Positions 19,824 to 31,864 of a DNA stretch of 64,000 nt are shown in pieces. Source of the stretch: Clusia tigrina (lineage: Eukaryota > Arthropoda > Insecta > Diptera > Clusiidae); NCBI GenBank assembly GCA_920105625.2, contig OV050030.1:138125918-138189917 (forward strand). Reading direction: 5' to 3'. Position numbers and translations under genes: made by a program. The notes beneath the pieces are model-generated. The model was not told the DNA's origin. It did no database searches and worked only from the letters and a program-made list of their open reading frames with translations. Position 1 is the stretch's first letter, and every line of letters starts with the position of its first letter.

Positions 19824-21105
19824 AAGAAAATGTGTACCGTTTGCAATACGACATTAATAAACTCATATATACTGAAACAGAAAGAATACACTAGAATCTT
19901 CTCAAAACTTCTTTCGAAATATAGGGAATATACTAGGCTATTCTAATTCAACACACAAGAGATATATAAGCCACCACACAATCTACATGTAAAAGCATAT
20001 TATACAAACTTCTCAAAACTTGTTTCGAAGTGTAGGGAATATTCTAGTACTTTCTATTCAACACAGGAGAGGTACGTACGCCACCTCGCAATTAAAGACG
20101 AGAGACACTTGAAGAGTGATCATAGCAGTAATAAAGTGATTAAATTAAGTAATAAATAAAGTTCCAAATGGTATTAAAAGTAAACTTTAAGCTTAACATT
20201 AAGTGTGTGAAAAATAATATTTAAATACAGCCAATTGTTCTAATTTAATGAAGCCATTGTTTGATTATTACACAATCCAACGGTGCGAATCCGAGTATAA
20301 AAAAGTGTTATAAATTGTGCGAATCCGAGTATAAAAGAGTGTTATAAATTGTCTTTAGGGCAATTTCGTAACAATTGGTGCCGCGAGTGGGATTGTGTAT
20401 TAGTGAATAACCATGGTTAAATTTGAAAAACTGAAACAAGAAGGAGTTTTGAATGGCATGTGTTCAAGCACTAGTATATGCGCTAGTAGAAACTATAAGA
20501 ACTTCTACAAGAGAAACGCAGGCCGTGGGTAATTTTTTACCGAGAGCAACGAGAAAGAATCGTGTGAACGAGTCAATGTCCATTGGGATTTTGATTTATT
20601 TGTCCATTGGGATTCTGATTTATTAAACATAACTTAAAACTAATGAGAAGAAAGCAATTGAATGCATATTTGTATATGCGTGTGTATGTTTAAGAACAAG
20701 ATATTTGTGTGAGCGAAAATATGTGTATATTCAGGTGTTGTGAGCGTGAACAGCATGATCTGACTCCCACAACATGTAACCCTAGAATCTTCGTTTCTTA
20801 GATGCCACGTAAAATCAACAGCTAACTGTCGACAGTGTAACAAATGGGTGAACGATCGTAGTAAAATTGGATACAGGCGCATCACATTCAATAGTCAGAA
20901 GGCATTTCGTACAGGGAGTCGAGCTGCTTCTGGGAATAAGATGACGTCGGCAACCACAACAGTGACGCATGAGTTTGTAGTAGCGGATAGTTTGGACGAT
21001 TTCAGCAGCGCACCAGGAGAAGGAACTGCAGTAGTATTGTAAAAAAGAAACTAAAGAAACAAACCCTACCATGGTAAACATAGATAATAAAAAAACAAAA
21101 GTATT
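19824..21105 (+). mobile_element. gypsy fragment C1: truncated LTR plus deleted internal part (copy A)
   Basis: 5'-truncated LTR 19824-20373 ending GCAATTTCGTAACA. A primer-binding-site-like TGGTGCCGCGAGTGGGAT follows, then a gag start (ATGGTTAAATTTGAAAAACTG at 20413). After large deletions come a nucleocapsid scrap and a protease scrap, KLDTGASHSIV, near 20865-20900. No complete gene remains. A 29-bp duplicated block (GTGCGAATCCGAGTATAAAA) occurs near 20284 and 20318. Confidence 0.8.
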
Positions 21106-21688
21106 GAAACGTGGTAGCTCAGTGAAAAGGGATTGCATACTTTTAGGATCCCATCTGGAGTTTGAGAATGAGTGCACCACCCTGTGTGTGTAAGTCAAGA
21201 CACGAACTATTCGTATAAAAGTTTACTTATGAACACCCTGTCGGTGGTGTAAAAAAATGAAAGCTTCCTTTGAGGTGTATATCAAGTTCCAGAAAGATCG
21301 AGAAATTTCTACTGTATTCTAGAAATTTCCACCTCAACCATTCGAAACTATAAAAAGCACAAGCCTGTGCAAAGTCGAGGACATTCGAACAGAGATCGTG
21401 ACAGTGTGTATATCGCGCATTATAATCGAAGCAGCAGTATTTGTAATTGTGCAAAGTGATGATATTTATTGTGAAATAAAGTACAAATTGTAAAGAAGTA
21501 AACTTTAAGCCTAATATTAAATGTGTAAATAGCAATAGTTAAATAAAGTTAGTTATTTTAATTTAACCAGCGATTGTTTGATTACTACACGATCCAGTGG
21601 TACGAATCCGAGTACAGAGAGTTAAAGTAAATTGTCAGGAGGGCAATTTCGTAACAGAAGAAATTGTCAAGAGGGCAATTTCGTAACA
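21106..21688 (+). repeat. E3 5' LTR
   Basis: TGAAACGTGG... to ...TTCGTAACA. Contains CTATAAAAAG near 21349. Followed after AT by TGGTGTCAGAAGTGG (21691-21705), which is complementary to a tRNA-Leu 3' end. Confidence 0.93.
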
Positions 21689-21727
21689 ATTGGTGTCAGA
21701 AGTGGTATTGTGTATCTGTGATAAACA

Positions 21728-22801
21728 ATGGTTAAATTTGAAAAACTGAGTTGGGAGCAGCTCAAGAAGGAACTTGAGCGCTTTAATTTGCAAACACAAG
21801 GGCTTAAAGCGGAGCTGCAGGAGCGATTAAGAATCGCTTTAGAGGAGCAAGGTGTAGACGTCGAGGAGTACGTATTCCAAGGTGAGGAGCCAACGACATC
21901 TCGACAGGAAGAAAAACCGCAAGAAACTAATACGGGTAACTTCGACATGAGTGAACTCATCGGGGTATTAGAATCCTTCAAACAGTATTTGCAGCAGCGA
22001 AGTGAGAGAATGCTGCAGCTCTGCCAGCAATACGATGATGAGATACCCCAGGGAATAAAACAATATGCTCCAGCAGTAAAAGAGGATGGCAAGGAACAGT
22101 TACAGCAGAGCGAAACGCGATTTACTCAACTAGCGGAACAGAACTCACAGCAGAAGAATGATATGTCCGAGATAGTGGATAGGAAGGTTTGTGAGCTTGG
22201 GACACGGCAGGAGTCGTTCGAAGGATTTGTGGAACAAAAATCCAATGCGAACGAGCAAAGGCAGAATGAAATTGAAGCTACTGCCAGCACAGATGGTTGG
22301 AGTAATTACGAAGTACTGGCATCATTGGCTATGTCATTGAAAGGTACTAATGTACTGCCGAATATCGCAGAAGGTGAGAGAGACTATTATGAAAACGTGA
22401 TGAATGCCATTCAGCGGAGGAGTGGTGAGTCTTTACAACAGGATGTGGCGGAGGTGGAGCGGTTCGCCCATCTTGCCTGTCCAGGCGTGATTGCTGAGAG
22501 AAGTATGATGGATAATTTCGTATATGGTATTCCCGATGCAAAAATGGACTGTTCAGCGATGACAAATCCAAAAGCTAAATGTATGGAAAGAGTGGCTGGC
22601 GCTTTAACGTTTGAGATAGCGGCCGTGGTGTGCCAGCCAGTATGCAGAGTCCGTCAGGTGCAAGTTGAAAGTGGACAGGGTTGCACGGGCAAGTGCCTTG
22701 CCTCCGGTGAGGTTGGATACGCGGCTCGTGGTTGTCGGACGAAATGCAAACGTTCTCCATCAGACTCGCATGTGGGACCGCAAAGGCTGTCGACTAACTA
22801 A
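21728..22801 (+). pseudogene. gag: E3 Gag with N-terminal SAP-like domain, damaged
   Basis: 357 open codons. Residues 1-45 (WEQLKKELERFNLQTQGLKAELQERLR) form a SAP-type helix-turn-helix seen in several insect gypsy Gags. A Gln/Glu-rich coiled region and a capsid piece follow (SLQQDVAEVERFAHLACPGV, FVYGIPDAKM). The capsid is shortened by an internal deletion. After about VCRVRQVQVESG the frame is wrong, and the nucleocapsid region (22790-22920) is scrambled. Confidence 0.75.
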
Positions 22802-23011
22802 ATGGAGTCAGTCTCAAGGGGCAAGATTTGACTCCCACAACATGCAGCCCCGGAATCCTCGTTTCTCAGATCGCACGGAAAATCAGATGCCTAATTGCTG
22901 ACAGTGTGATAAGCGAGGAGTAGTAGTAGATAAGCAGACGAAGAATGGACTAAATAAAAATCATCTACAGTACTTCGATGCAGCAGTTGTATACCTGAAA
23001 AACGCGAAAAG

Positions 23012-23242
23012 TTGAATCAAATTCATGAAAACAGCAGAAATCGTACTCAACTAGGTGATAAAATGAAAGCCAGCTATAATGTAAGAGCAAACTCTAAGGG
23101 ATTTCAGGAAGGGCAACTAGTTGTGCTTCATAATCCGCAAAGGAAAAGTGGATTATCGCCAAAACTGCAAACACACTGGGAAGGACCTTATAAGGTGATA
23201 AAACGGATCAACGATGTTAGATACCGGAGCGGAGGGCAATGA
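23012..23242 (+). pseudogene. E3 integrase C-terminal fragment
   Basis: About 70 residues (EGQLVVLHNPQRKSGLSPKL ... HWEGPYKVIKRINDV) typical of the gypsy integrase C-terminal domain. The rest of pol is missing between 22920 and 23010. The frame runs into the polypurine tract GGAGCGGAGGGCAA and the 3' LTR. Confidence 0.85.
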
Positions 23243-23823
23243 AACGTGATAGCTCAGTGAAAAGGGATTGCATACTTTTAGGATCCCATCTGGAGTTTGA
23301 GAATGAGTGCACCACTCTGTGTGTGTAAGTCAAGACACGAACTATTCGCATAAAAGTTTACTTATGCACACCCTGTCGGTGGTGTAAAATAATGAAAGCT
23401 TCTTTTGAGGTGTAGATCAAGTTCTAGAAAGATCGAGAAATTTCTACTGTATTCTAGAAATTTCCACCTCAACCATTCGAAACTATAAAAAGCACAAGCC
23501 TGTGCAAAGTCGAGGACATTCGAACAGAGATCGTGACAGTGTGTACATCGCGCATTATAATCGAAGCAGCAGTATTTGTAATTGTGCAAAGTGATGAGAT
23601 TCATTGTGAAATAAAGTACAAATTGTAAAGAAGTAAACTTTAAGCCAAATATTAAATGTGTAAATAGCAATAGTTAAAAAAAGTTAGTTATTTTAATTTA
23701 ACCAGCGATTGTTTGATTACTACACGATCCAGTGGTATGAATCCGAGTACAGAGAGTTAGAGTAAATTGTCAGGAGGGTAATTTCGTAACAGAATAAATT
23801 GTCAAGAGGGCAATTTCGTAACA
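23240..23823 (+). repeat. E3 3' LTR
   Basis: 584 bp, paired with the 5' LTR. Ends at GTAACA, followed by the GTAT target duplication. Confidence 0.93.
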
Positions 23824-23832
23824 GTATTATAT

Positions 23833-25060
23833 TGAAAGGTGATAGCATAGTGAAACGTGATTGCATACTTTTAGGATCCCATTTGGAGTTTGAGAATGAG
23901 TGCACCACCCTGTGTTTGTAAGTCAAGACACAATCTATTCGAATAAAGGCTTCTTTCGTTGTAGAGATTGTGGTGTAAAGAACGATCACGAAAGTCAGAA
24001 CTTCCTGAGGTGTGTATAAAGTTCTAGAAACATCCCGAAACTTCTAGTGTATTGTAGAAGTTTCCATCGCAACCATTCGAAACTATAAAAAGCACAAGAC
24101 GAAGACATTCGAAAAGAGATCGTAACAGTGTGTACATCGTGCATTCAAATCGAAGCAGCAGTATTTGAAATTGTGAAGAAAATGTGTACCGTTTGCAATA
24201 CGACATTAATAAACTCATATATATTGAAACAGAAAGAATTCTCTAGAATCTTCTCAAAACTTCTGTCGAAATATAGGGAATATTCTAGACTGTTCTAGTT
24301 CAACACACAAGAGGTATATAAGCCAGCACACAATCTACACGTAAAAGCATATTATACAATATTCTCAAAACTTCTTTCGAAGTGTAGGGAATATTCTAGT
24401 ACTTTCTGGTTCAACACAGGAGAGGTACGTACGCCACCTCGCAATTAAAGACGAGAGACAGTTGAAGTGATCATAGCAGTAATAAAGTGATTAAATTAAG
24501 TAATAAATAAAGTTCAAAATGGTACAAAAAGTAAACTTTAAGCTTAACATTAAGTGTGTCAAAAATAAGAATTAAATAAAACTAATTGTTCTAATTTAAT
24601 GAAGCGATTGTTTGATTATTACACAATCCAACGGTGCGAATCCGAGTATAAAAGAGTGTTATAGATTGTCTTTAGGGCAATTTCGTAACAATTGATGCCG
24701 CGAGTGGGATTGTGTATTAGTGAATAACCATGGTTAAATTTGAGAAACGGAAACAAGAAGGACTTTTCAATGGCATGTGTTCAAGCACTAGTTTATGCGC
24801 TAGTAGAACCTATAAGAACTAATACATGAGAAACGCAGGTAAAATTGGATACAGGCGCATCACATTCAATAATCAGAAGGCATCTCATCTCGTTCAGCGA
24901 ATCGAGCCGCTTCTGGAAATAAGATTACGTACGGCAACCACAACAGTGACGCATGAGTTTGTAGTAGCGGATATTGTGGACGTACAGCAGCGCACCAGGA
25001 GAAGGGAGAGCAGTAGTATTGTAAAAAAGAAACTAACGAAACAAACCCAACAATGGTAAA
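23833..25060 (+). mobile_element. gypsy fragment C2: 858-bp LTR plus deleted internal part (copy A)
   Basis: LTR 23833-24690 (TGAAAGGTG... to ...TTCGTAACA) is longer than the E3 LTR and shares its U3 start. It then has a segment AAAATGTGTACCGTTTGC... shared with C1. A primer-binding-site-like region, a gag start (24731) and a protease scrap (near 24840) follow, as in C1. The order LTR-internal-LTR-internal, repeated in copy B, indicates a tandem head-to-tail arrangement that predates the duplication. 25060-25180 has no counterpart in copy B. Confidence 0.75.
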
Positions 25061-26559
25061 CATTGATAATAAAAAAACAAAATTATTATATATTATATAG
25101 GATGCACGAAATGGTTTTGTTGCTGGTATGTCACTAGAAACAAGGGAGGGAAAAATAAATTCCCCTAGGGCTGTGAATGTTGTTGTAGCTGCCTCTAACT
25201 TTATTTACGGAGGAACTTAAGATTTCAGATAACATTGTCGATTACTGTTCTGAAAGTGTGCACACTATCGTATAATATACTGGATTTTCCTTGCTGAAAA
25301 CACAAATGTTTATGTTTTCGTATTGTTTTGTCAGCTTTGCAATCAACTTCCCGTATGATCAGCATTGTCTTTATAAGAATAATTATCCTCAGTAGTATCA
25401 TAATAGCTTAGATAACGATTCTAATAAGGTGTCATCTAGCGCCCTAATTTTTGGTTCTGCGACTTGGCTGGTACCATCTTCATTTTCTCATAGTCCGTAG
25501 TTCGCAGTCAATAGGCTTATGGGGAGTTAGAACCTCTTCCACTATTTTGTCTGGAAAATGAAATTTCACTTAACTTTCAGCAAAAAATTATTTACAGACA
25601 GGATCCTTTAGAGTTTTGCCGTTTGGTCAGTTTCATGGCCGTGTTACACATCGTTTTGTCGGTCGTTTCTTTGTTGTACTTCTCCATCTTATACCATTAC
25701 TTCATCATCTTCTTCAGTTAACTTTTCTATTCGCTAACTTCGAGTTTGCCGCTTCTATTGCCTTCAGTTTACTGTTCACCGTTCTCAGGGACTTTGATTT
25801 ACCTCCCGTTCTTGCTTCGCCGCTATGGATATTCTTCTCTGCTCAATACGCCTTAAAACTGAAAAATATACTTAACTATATAAATCGGACTTCTTTAACG
25901 AATGTACATTTATTATTAAAAAAAAATACTTTCCAGAATCATTACAACTTTATAAACTACCTTTGGTTTTAATTTTCCTCTTACATCAATTTTAGTTTTA
26001 TAATTTTTTTTAAGTTTTTTATTTTACTTAATTGTAAATATACATTTTTTATTTAATCACCCAAATACTCAATAACTTTCCGCAGTGAATTTTTTCACTT
26101 TCCGTTTTCCGCATATTAGAAACAAAATCCGCATGCAATTTTTCACATTTCATTTTCGAACCTACGAAAAAATCCGCAAAAGACTTCCGCATCCGCAATC
26201 CACGGTATTCCAAAGAACATAAATGGCGTAATTTTTTCACATTTCACATAATTTTGTTCGCCTACATTTTTGATGTGAAATTAGTGGAATCTTGTAAGTA
26301 TTTAATTAAAACTTCTTAAAAATCCAATTCTTTTTAATAAAATGGGATTATAAATTAAGTTGATGAATTAAAATATGTTTATCTGTGAATTTTTTTTAGG
26401 AAAATTGTAAATAATCTTAAATTTGGAAATTTATTTGCGGGCAAGCACAAGAAAGATGTAAGTTTTTAATGCACAAGGTATGTATATTTGTAAATTGTGA
26501 ATGCTTTTTTAAGGACGAAGACAACCAACAAGCTTCAGATGGAAAGTCTATTAGAAACA

Positions 26560-27007
26560 ATGTTTGCAAACCGCGACATTGGCAGTGGATTCCACAAGAA
26601 CTTCTAGGAAGAAGTATCAAAGTTCTGGGATGAAGAAATACGAAACTAAATAGTGTTGGTCCGCCCCTTAAATCAGTGGTCAAATGGAAAAAGGTAACTA
26701 TATTAATTTATTAGAACATACATAAATAACCTACATTTTATTATTAAATAAAATATAGGTTTGGGCTGATCAAAAGCGATATGTTCGTAAGAAGATTGTT
26801 TCTAATGTTGAAAACCTGAAAGGAACTGGCGGTGGCCCCAATAGAGAGCTAAAATTAACTCCCAACGAAGAAATTCAGGCTACTCTTATTAATTCAAAGG
26901 AGGTTATTAAAGGTAGTTGCAGAAAAAATTCGGCTACGACAGTGCACCACGAACTGATAAAAGCGATATGGATAAGGAAAACCAAGAATCTTTTGAAGGA
27001 GCAATGA
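26560..27007 (+). pseudogene. Harbinger Myb/SANT-like accessory protein
   Basis: Plus-strand fragment with KWKKVWADQKRYVRKKI, then KGTGGGPNRELKLTPNEE, the characteristic TGGGP and LT-EE signature of the Harbinger-associated Myb/SANT-like protein. A 65-bp intron (26694-26758, GTAACT to ATATAG) interrupts it. The upstream exon has in-frame stops in this copy. In the family this protein brings the transposase to the nucleus and the element ends. Confidence 0.65.
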
Positions 27008-27308
27008 TGCTGACATGTGTTCCATCTACACAATCGATAACTCCTGGTATTCCACGTTTGGAATAAAAGCCAATCGCAACTGTTCTTTTCTCGTCGATTG
27101 TTTTCCACATTTGTATCCATTGTGGCCAAAGCTGACTTTCAAAAATATTTAAAACTTCCGAAAGCACCTTACTAAAACTGGACTGAGCTATCGCTACATC
27201 GTGGTCCTTTCCAACTTCAGATTGGTAACCTCCTTCTGCAAAGAAGCGCAAACACGCACTTTGCTTCACTATTGAAACAATTGCAAATTTCTTAATCCTC
27301 CGTTTCAA
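26875..27308 (-). pseudogene. Harbinger transposase (HARBI1-like) fragment
   Basis: Minus-strand residues include RFFAEGGYQSEVGKDHDVA and FYSKRGIPGVIDCVDGTHV, which carries the first catalytic Asp of the DDE_Tnp_4 domain. The remainder of the DDE core is missing or out of frame after about SIIAPSKD. Too short to be active. Confidence 0.8.
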
Positions 27309-28060
27309 AGCACCTGTTAATATTTGAAGTAAATATAGGAAAGCATCCTTATTTACTCTGTAGTATTTATGAAATCTTAAAATGCAAGAACATTGTATAT
27401 TGTTGCTAAAAGGACCAAGATTAATTTACACTTACAGTGATTCAGTTAATTCAAGAGGGTTGGAACTGTCCCTCTTATTTCTCCTTCTAAATGCTACCAC
27501 AGCTTCTGCTTCCTCTGATAAATAAAATCCGCGTGAAAAAGAATCCGCATGCGTATGTAGAATTGTGGTGAATATGATTTCTTTAGTTTTCATTCTACAA
27601 TGTTAATGCATCGAAATTGTTTCATTATTATTTTGTTTTTCTTTACAAATTCGATTTTCTTTTCAATCCTGGCTATATTTATTTGTCAATTTGACATAAG
27701 CGAGAATATTCGAAATAAACCCGTTTGTGCAAGGGATTGTCAATTGTATGACCAAATCACTCATTGCATTTAATTCCAATTATATTCTTCAAATTACATA
27801 TAACCCGGATGTATATACCCATAAACGAGTGAATTCTCCCAGACCACGGTGTGAGATTTAAAGACTTTATAACCGTTACAGCTAAATCATTAAAAATCAA
27901 AGAGACAATGAAGTATGAAATAATTGTGGAAAAAATTATCCCCATCTGCCCATATTCGCATATTGTAAGTTTGGTAGCTGAGGTAGCCTTGACCTATCCT
28001 ATTATATTAAACTTTGGTTATATACGAGTATATAAAAAGCAGTTTTTATTTTGTTTTCTC

Positions 28061-28500
28061 TTCGAGTGGAATGGAGAAATTGACTTCTCTTGCATTAACA
28101 GGACATTCATCGTTCAATCGTTCATAATAGAAGTTGTAGCTTCACAAATATAGCAAGTTTGCAATGAACTACACTCGGATAACACATTGCATACCCTCCC
28201 AATCGTTCATACATAATATTCATTCTGATGCGACTTTGAATTGTTTGCCTCCAATATACACCAACCTGACTTTTCTTTTATTCGAAATAACTCACTTAAC
28301 GAGTGATAAAATCAGCTTTCTTTCTTTCTGACATAAATTTTATTGGAACTGGATTTTACTAAATAATTTTTGTTGTTGTTGTATGCATTGATAATAGCAC
28401 TATTAAATAATTCCTCATCTGATGCATTAATTGCGAAATTTGGTGGTGCTGTCACGATCTTAAACCATGCAAGTTCTTTTAATGGTATGATTCAATAGGG
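28061..28500. other. AT-rich duplicated sequence, no gene seen
   Basis: Part of the segmental duplication, with its counterpart at about 35970-36400. No coding signal on either strand. Confidence 0.5.
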
Positions 28501-28795
28501 ATTGTAAATCTACCTCCGCAAAACGTTATTCAATTGTTATATTGTATGGATAACAATCCTGCTTTGCCGTTTTCATTTTATCGTAACTAGGATACAATTT
28601 GAATATATTCTCATGTTGAATATATTCTCTGTGCAAACGATATTGATTAGTGGTCATTTTAACATCGATCATAATCGCAAAGGCTTGAACAGGAGTGAGT
28701 GAATCTTGTTTTTTTACCGAAGTCCCTCGTTTGGGAGAAGCGTTAGATAATTCCTTTACAATTTCTGCTGAATCTCGTTTGCCACTTGACCGCAT
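28430..28795 (-). pseudogene. unknown TE-type protein fragment (copy A)
   Basis: Minus-strand frame of 89 codons (SLTPVQAFAIMIDVKMTTNQ..., YPSYDKMKTAKQDCYP), then TAA where copy B has a Glu codon, with readable continuation RFAEVDLQSLLNHTIKR. I recall similar segments in uncharacterised, repeat-associated invertebrate proteins but cannot name the family. No downstream catalytic domain is visible. Confidence 0.45.
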
Positions 28796-30270
28796 TTCTG
28801 TTTCTGCCCTTTAAGGCGTTTTTTCAATCAATATTTGAGTCTTCCCTTTTTGAGTCTGCAATGAGCTGTCTTCAAAGCGGAGGGCCGGTCTACAAATACA
28901 TGTATTATCGTTTTTGCGATAATAGTTTTTACAAAATGCGATACATTACATACATAGGTATAGACAGCCATTCACTCAGAAATCTGCCCTCATGACGCTT
29001 TGTTTTCGATTACTTAACACTAAATGTGCTGTCTAATTTTTGAACAAATGTATGTAGTTTCCATAAATTAATTCGACGTTAGGTTCCAGTTGCTAAATAC
29101 CATCGCATTAATTGTCTAAAATTTTTTAGTTGGTTTCAAGGTTTCAAACAACTCGCGACTTGTAATTCCGGACATCACGCAGCAACTTATTTTAATTTCT
29201 ATTATATTTATGTATTTACATAACATTTTAGCTTGATTTGCAAAAGAACACAGTGAATTGCTTTCCCGAAATACGTTGCTACGAAAAAGTACATTCAAGG
29301 TACATTTAAGGATTATTTTTTTAAAATTTGGAGATTTTCCAACCATATTCAATTAAAATGAATATGAAATGTTTAAGATCATTTTTGGACTTTTGGCAAG
29401 TTAGATCACGAAAATCTCACATTGTGCACACCCTGTAAGGCACATTAAATTGCTTCTAATTCAGTTTTGTTTCTCTCCTCTTTCCCTTTCAAACAACAAA
29501 AGATTTTATTAAATATTAATAATGTAATATGCATTTGTAAAGAGGAATAAAATTTTAACCTTGTAATACATTTGTTCTGTACGTACCCTGTAATATAGGT
29601 ACTATTTGTAACCATTCATTAATTTATTTGATTTCCATAGCCATTTCTGCCTTTGCACAGAACTCCAATTTGTCTCGACTCAAATTTACCTATTCTCATA
29701 TTTATATGTCTCCCATGAACTTCTTTCTAATCCATAAATTTGTACCGCAATATCTTTCCCCTTTAATTTTACACCATCTTGCTTATTCTAAATTCTACAA
29801 TCAAATTAATTCCCACACTATCTACTCTAATTAATTTCTGTTTATGGTATCACCTTCTTTCATTCTATCGACATTTTATTTCGAACCCAATATTAAAACA
29901 ATATGGATTCTGCGCATGCATAAGTAGGTCCGCTTGCGTACACATAACATTATGTATGATCACACGGTCTTAATTTACAGAGTACCCGTGTTTTCGTCGT
30001 ACCTTCATAAATCTTGAAGGTTGACTGGCACATTTGACTCCTCAGGCAATTTCTCTTACCCCATAACCAAATATTTGTATTAGACGTTTATTTTTGTGTG
30101 TAATCTTTATTTTACAAGATAGATTCTTTAATATGGTAGCAACATCTTAATCCTATCACACTTTTCTTCCTCTTTTTTAATATCCTTACTTATGAGTATA
30201 CATATATTCCATATTTCCTTTGTATTGCAATTGGGACAGATTGTGTCCATCTTCATATTACGTGCCAAAT
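28796..30270. other. duplicated AT-rich sequence, nothing recognised
   Basis: Counterpart at about 36700-38277. Short frames on both strands (such as 29628-29834) are conserved only because the DNA is duplicated; they show no domain or start context. Confidence 0.5.
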
Positions 30271-30279
30271 TATATACGA

Positions 30280-30280
<1 letters not shown>

Positions 30281-30356
<76 letters not shown>
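30281..30356. repeat. (TA)n microsatellite
   Basis: About 37 TA units, interrupted only at the end. It lies immediately after the right edge of duplication copy A. Confidence 0.97.
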
Positions 30357-30362
<6 letters not shown>

Positions 30363-31389
30363 TGTAAATACTTCTTTCATACTCTCGCACGAACACATAT
30401 ATCCCTTAATTCTTACATTTTATTTTATATATTTGTTAAGAAAGTTTTCCGTTTAACAACCACCAACAAAGCTTCTTATTACTACTGATGTGTGAAAGCT
30501 CTCCGATATATTCTTCTATAAAATAGCAAGAGTTTAAACAAATAGCATTATGTTTATATATTTAAATCTATTTATACTCTATGATACCATTTGCAGATCC
30601 GAGTACAGAGACCGTTTATATATCCTATAATCATAAATACCTAATATGGTATGATAAATCATACATTTTCGCTTGAAATGGAAGAGGTATTCTGACTATG
30701 AAAAACACTGATTTTTCTATCTTTGATATTAACATAACAATGAATAAAATAACATGAAGTTTATTTTGGGAGGATGCTGGAAAAGTAACTTATCAATCCT
30801 CCTCAGAATCCGTCCAGCATTTCTAGTTACCAATTGCCAAGGTTTTCTCTTGGACTATTCGTTCAATGATGGGGATTCCAATGCATGAAGAGCTTCGCGA
30901 ATATCAAATAATCATGCAAATAGTTATTATGCTCGATACACTGATGCTAGGGTTTCAGGTTTGAAAATTATCTATAACCACATCTGAAATCACAATCACC
31001 AACGATAACTGTTGTTTTCCGATGGTGCATCAATAAAAAAATTGTAGCATGTGGATCGACACAGAAACACCGAATATCATTCAATCTTTCCATTAAAATA
31101 AATTTGTTTACTTTAACAAACGAAACACAATTAGGGCTGTGTGATTAAACGATTATTGAAGTTTAAAAAGGAGAACATAAACTTTTCGGGCACCATACGT
31201 ACATATAATTGGTATTCACTTTACAAAAACCAATATAGCTATGTTGAGTGAAAAAAATTAATGTAATATGGTCTTAGTAATTACTATTTTGTTCAGTTCC
31301 AGCGGAAGTATCATATTAGATGGGGGTATTTTATACACCGATAAATAAGTTTATAAGTTTAATAAAATAAAATTAAATTATTAGTTAAC
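30357..31389. other. spacer between duplication copies, no gene seen
   Basis: AT-rich, single-copy in this window. I see no further exon of the gene at 31394-31864 on the minus strand. Confidence 0.5.
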
Positions 31390-31393
31390 TTAC

Positions 31394-31864
31394 AGTGATT
31401 GTTTTAATTTAATAGATTCTTGATCCATGCGAGCGATCTTTTCTTCTTGCTTCACTCGTAGACTTCGTTCATTGCTCTCATCCAATAACTTTATCATGTG
31501 GTCTTGGCGTGCAATCTCTATTTGTTTGTTAGATAATGTTGAGAAGAGATTTCTAAATTCTTCAGATTTGATACGCAACTCAATATTGAGCTTTCGGAGT
31601 ATAATTGGAATTAAATATATGTGATATATATTAAAATTTTATTGCAACCTCATATAGCTTAACTCACCCATACCTCATTAATAATATTATTTTCTGCAGC
31701 CAATTGCACGAGTATTTCTTCTATTTCAATGCGTTGAGCGGTGTCGTTGGACTGAAGAGAATTGATCAGTTCACTGCGTACCTCAAGTAAGTGTTGATCC
31801 CGCTCAATATGTTCCTCCAATTGAGTTAGAGTAAATGATTCTTTGGCAAGATCGCAATCACTTT
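31394..31864 (-). pseudogene. two coiled-coil exons of an unidentified host-like gene
   Basis: Minus strand. Exon 31674-31864 reads DLAKESFTLTQLEEHIERDQ... ending AAENNIINE at donor GTATGG. An 83-bp intron (31591-31673) follows. The next exon (31394-31590) starts LNIELRIKSEEFRNLF and ends at a perfect GTAAGT donor. Phase 0 is kept across the intron and both exons are open. The product is a charged heptad coiled coil, as in kinesin or cytoskeletal proteins, but I cannot name it. The upstream edge coincides with the duplication boundary and no neighbouring exon was found, so it is probably a gene fragment. Confidence 0.55.

Larger units (their letters stand above)
21106..23823 (+). mobile_element. 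E3: internally deleted gypsy element
   Basis: 2718 bp between target duplications GTAT (21102-21105, 23824-23827). LTRs of 583 and 584 bp differ at roughly 17 positions. Inside are a tRNA-Leu-type primer-binding site, a gag, and only the last part of integrase. The central pol is deleted, so it could move only with help from another copy. Copy B has the uninterrupted target at 33409-33412, proving that insertion followed the duplication. Confidence 0.94.
26058..27570. mobile_element. PIF/Harbinger DNA transposon, decayed
   Basis: 1513 bp between AAT direct repeats (26055-26057, 27571-27573). Short imperfect inverted ends start CACC (TCACCCAAATACT versus TCACCACAATTCT). Copy B has the clean empty site TTTAATATG at 35459. 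It encodes two convergent genes typical of Harbinger: a Myb/SANT-like protein on plus and a transposase on minus. Confidence 0.88.
25440..28060 (-). mobile_element. old remnant of an E1-related 3' region (copy A)
   Basis: 25465-25600 resembles E1 10713-10830 (TACCATCT-CATTTT..., CTCTTCCACT...), and 27690-27790 resembles E1 11462-11560 (CATAAGCGAGA..AATAAACCCGTTT). After removing the Harbinger element the spacing (about 700 bp) matches E1, so the two blocks are colinear. Identity is only about 65-75%. The 118-codon plus-strand frame at 25616-25972 is antisense to this remnant and unconvincing. Confidence 0.6.
19734..30270 (+). repeat. segmental duplication copy A, main part
   Basis: Colinear with 32096-38277 at about 95-97% identity by eye, apart from insertions present only here: E3 (21106-23823) and Harbinger (26058-27570). 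Both copies share truncated gypsy LTR units, an old gypsy 3' remnant, and a minus-strand ORF near 28.5 / 36.5 kb. Copy B has about 110 bp near 38070-38185 that is absent here. Confidence 0.92.

Noticed and set aside
25616..25972. 118-codon hydrophobic frame, also in copy B
   Set aside because: Conserved only because the DNA is duplicated; antisense to an old gypsy 3' remnant, no start context.
30192..30488. 98-codon frame through (TA)n
   Set aside because: Mostly an Ile-Tyr run from the microsatellite.
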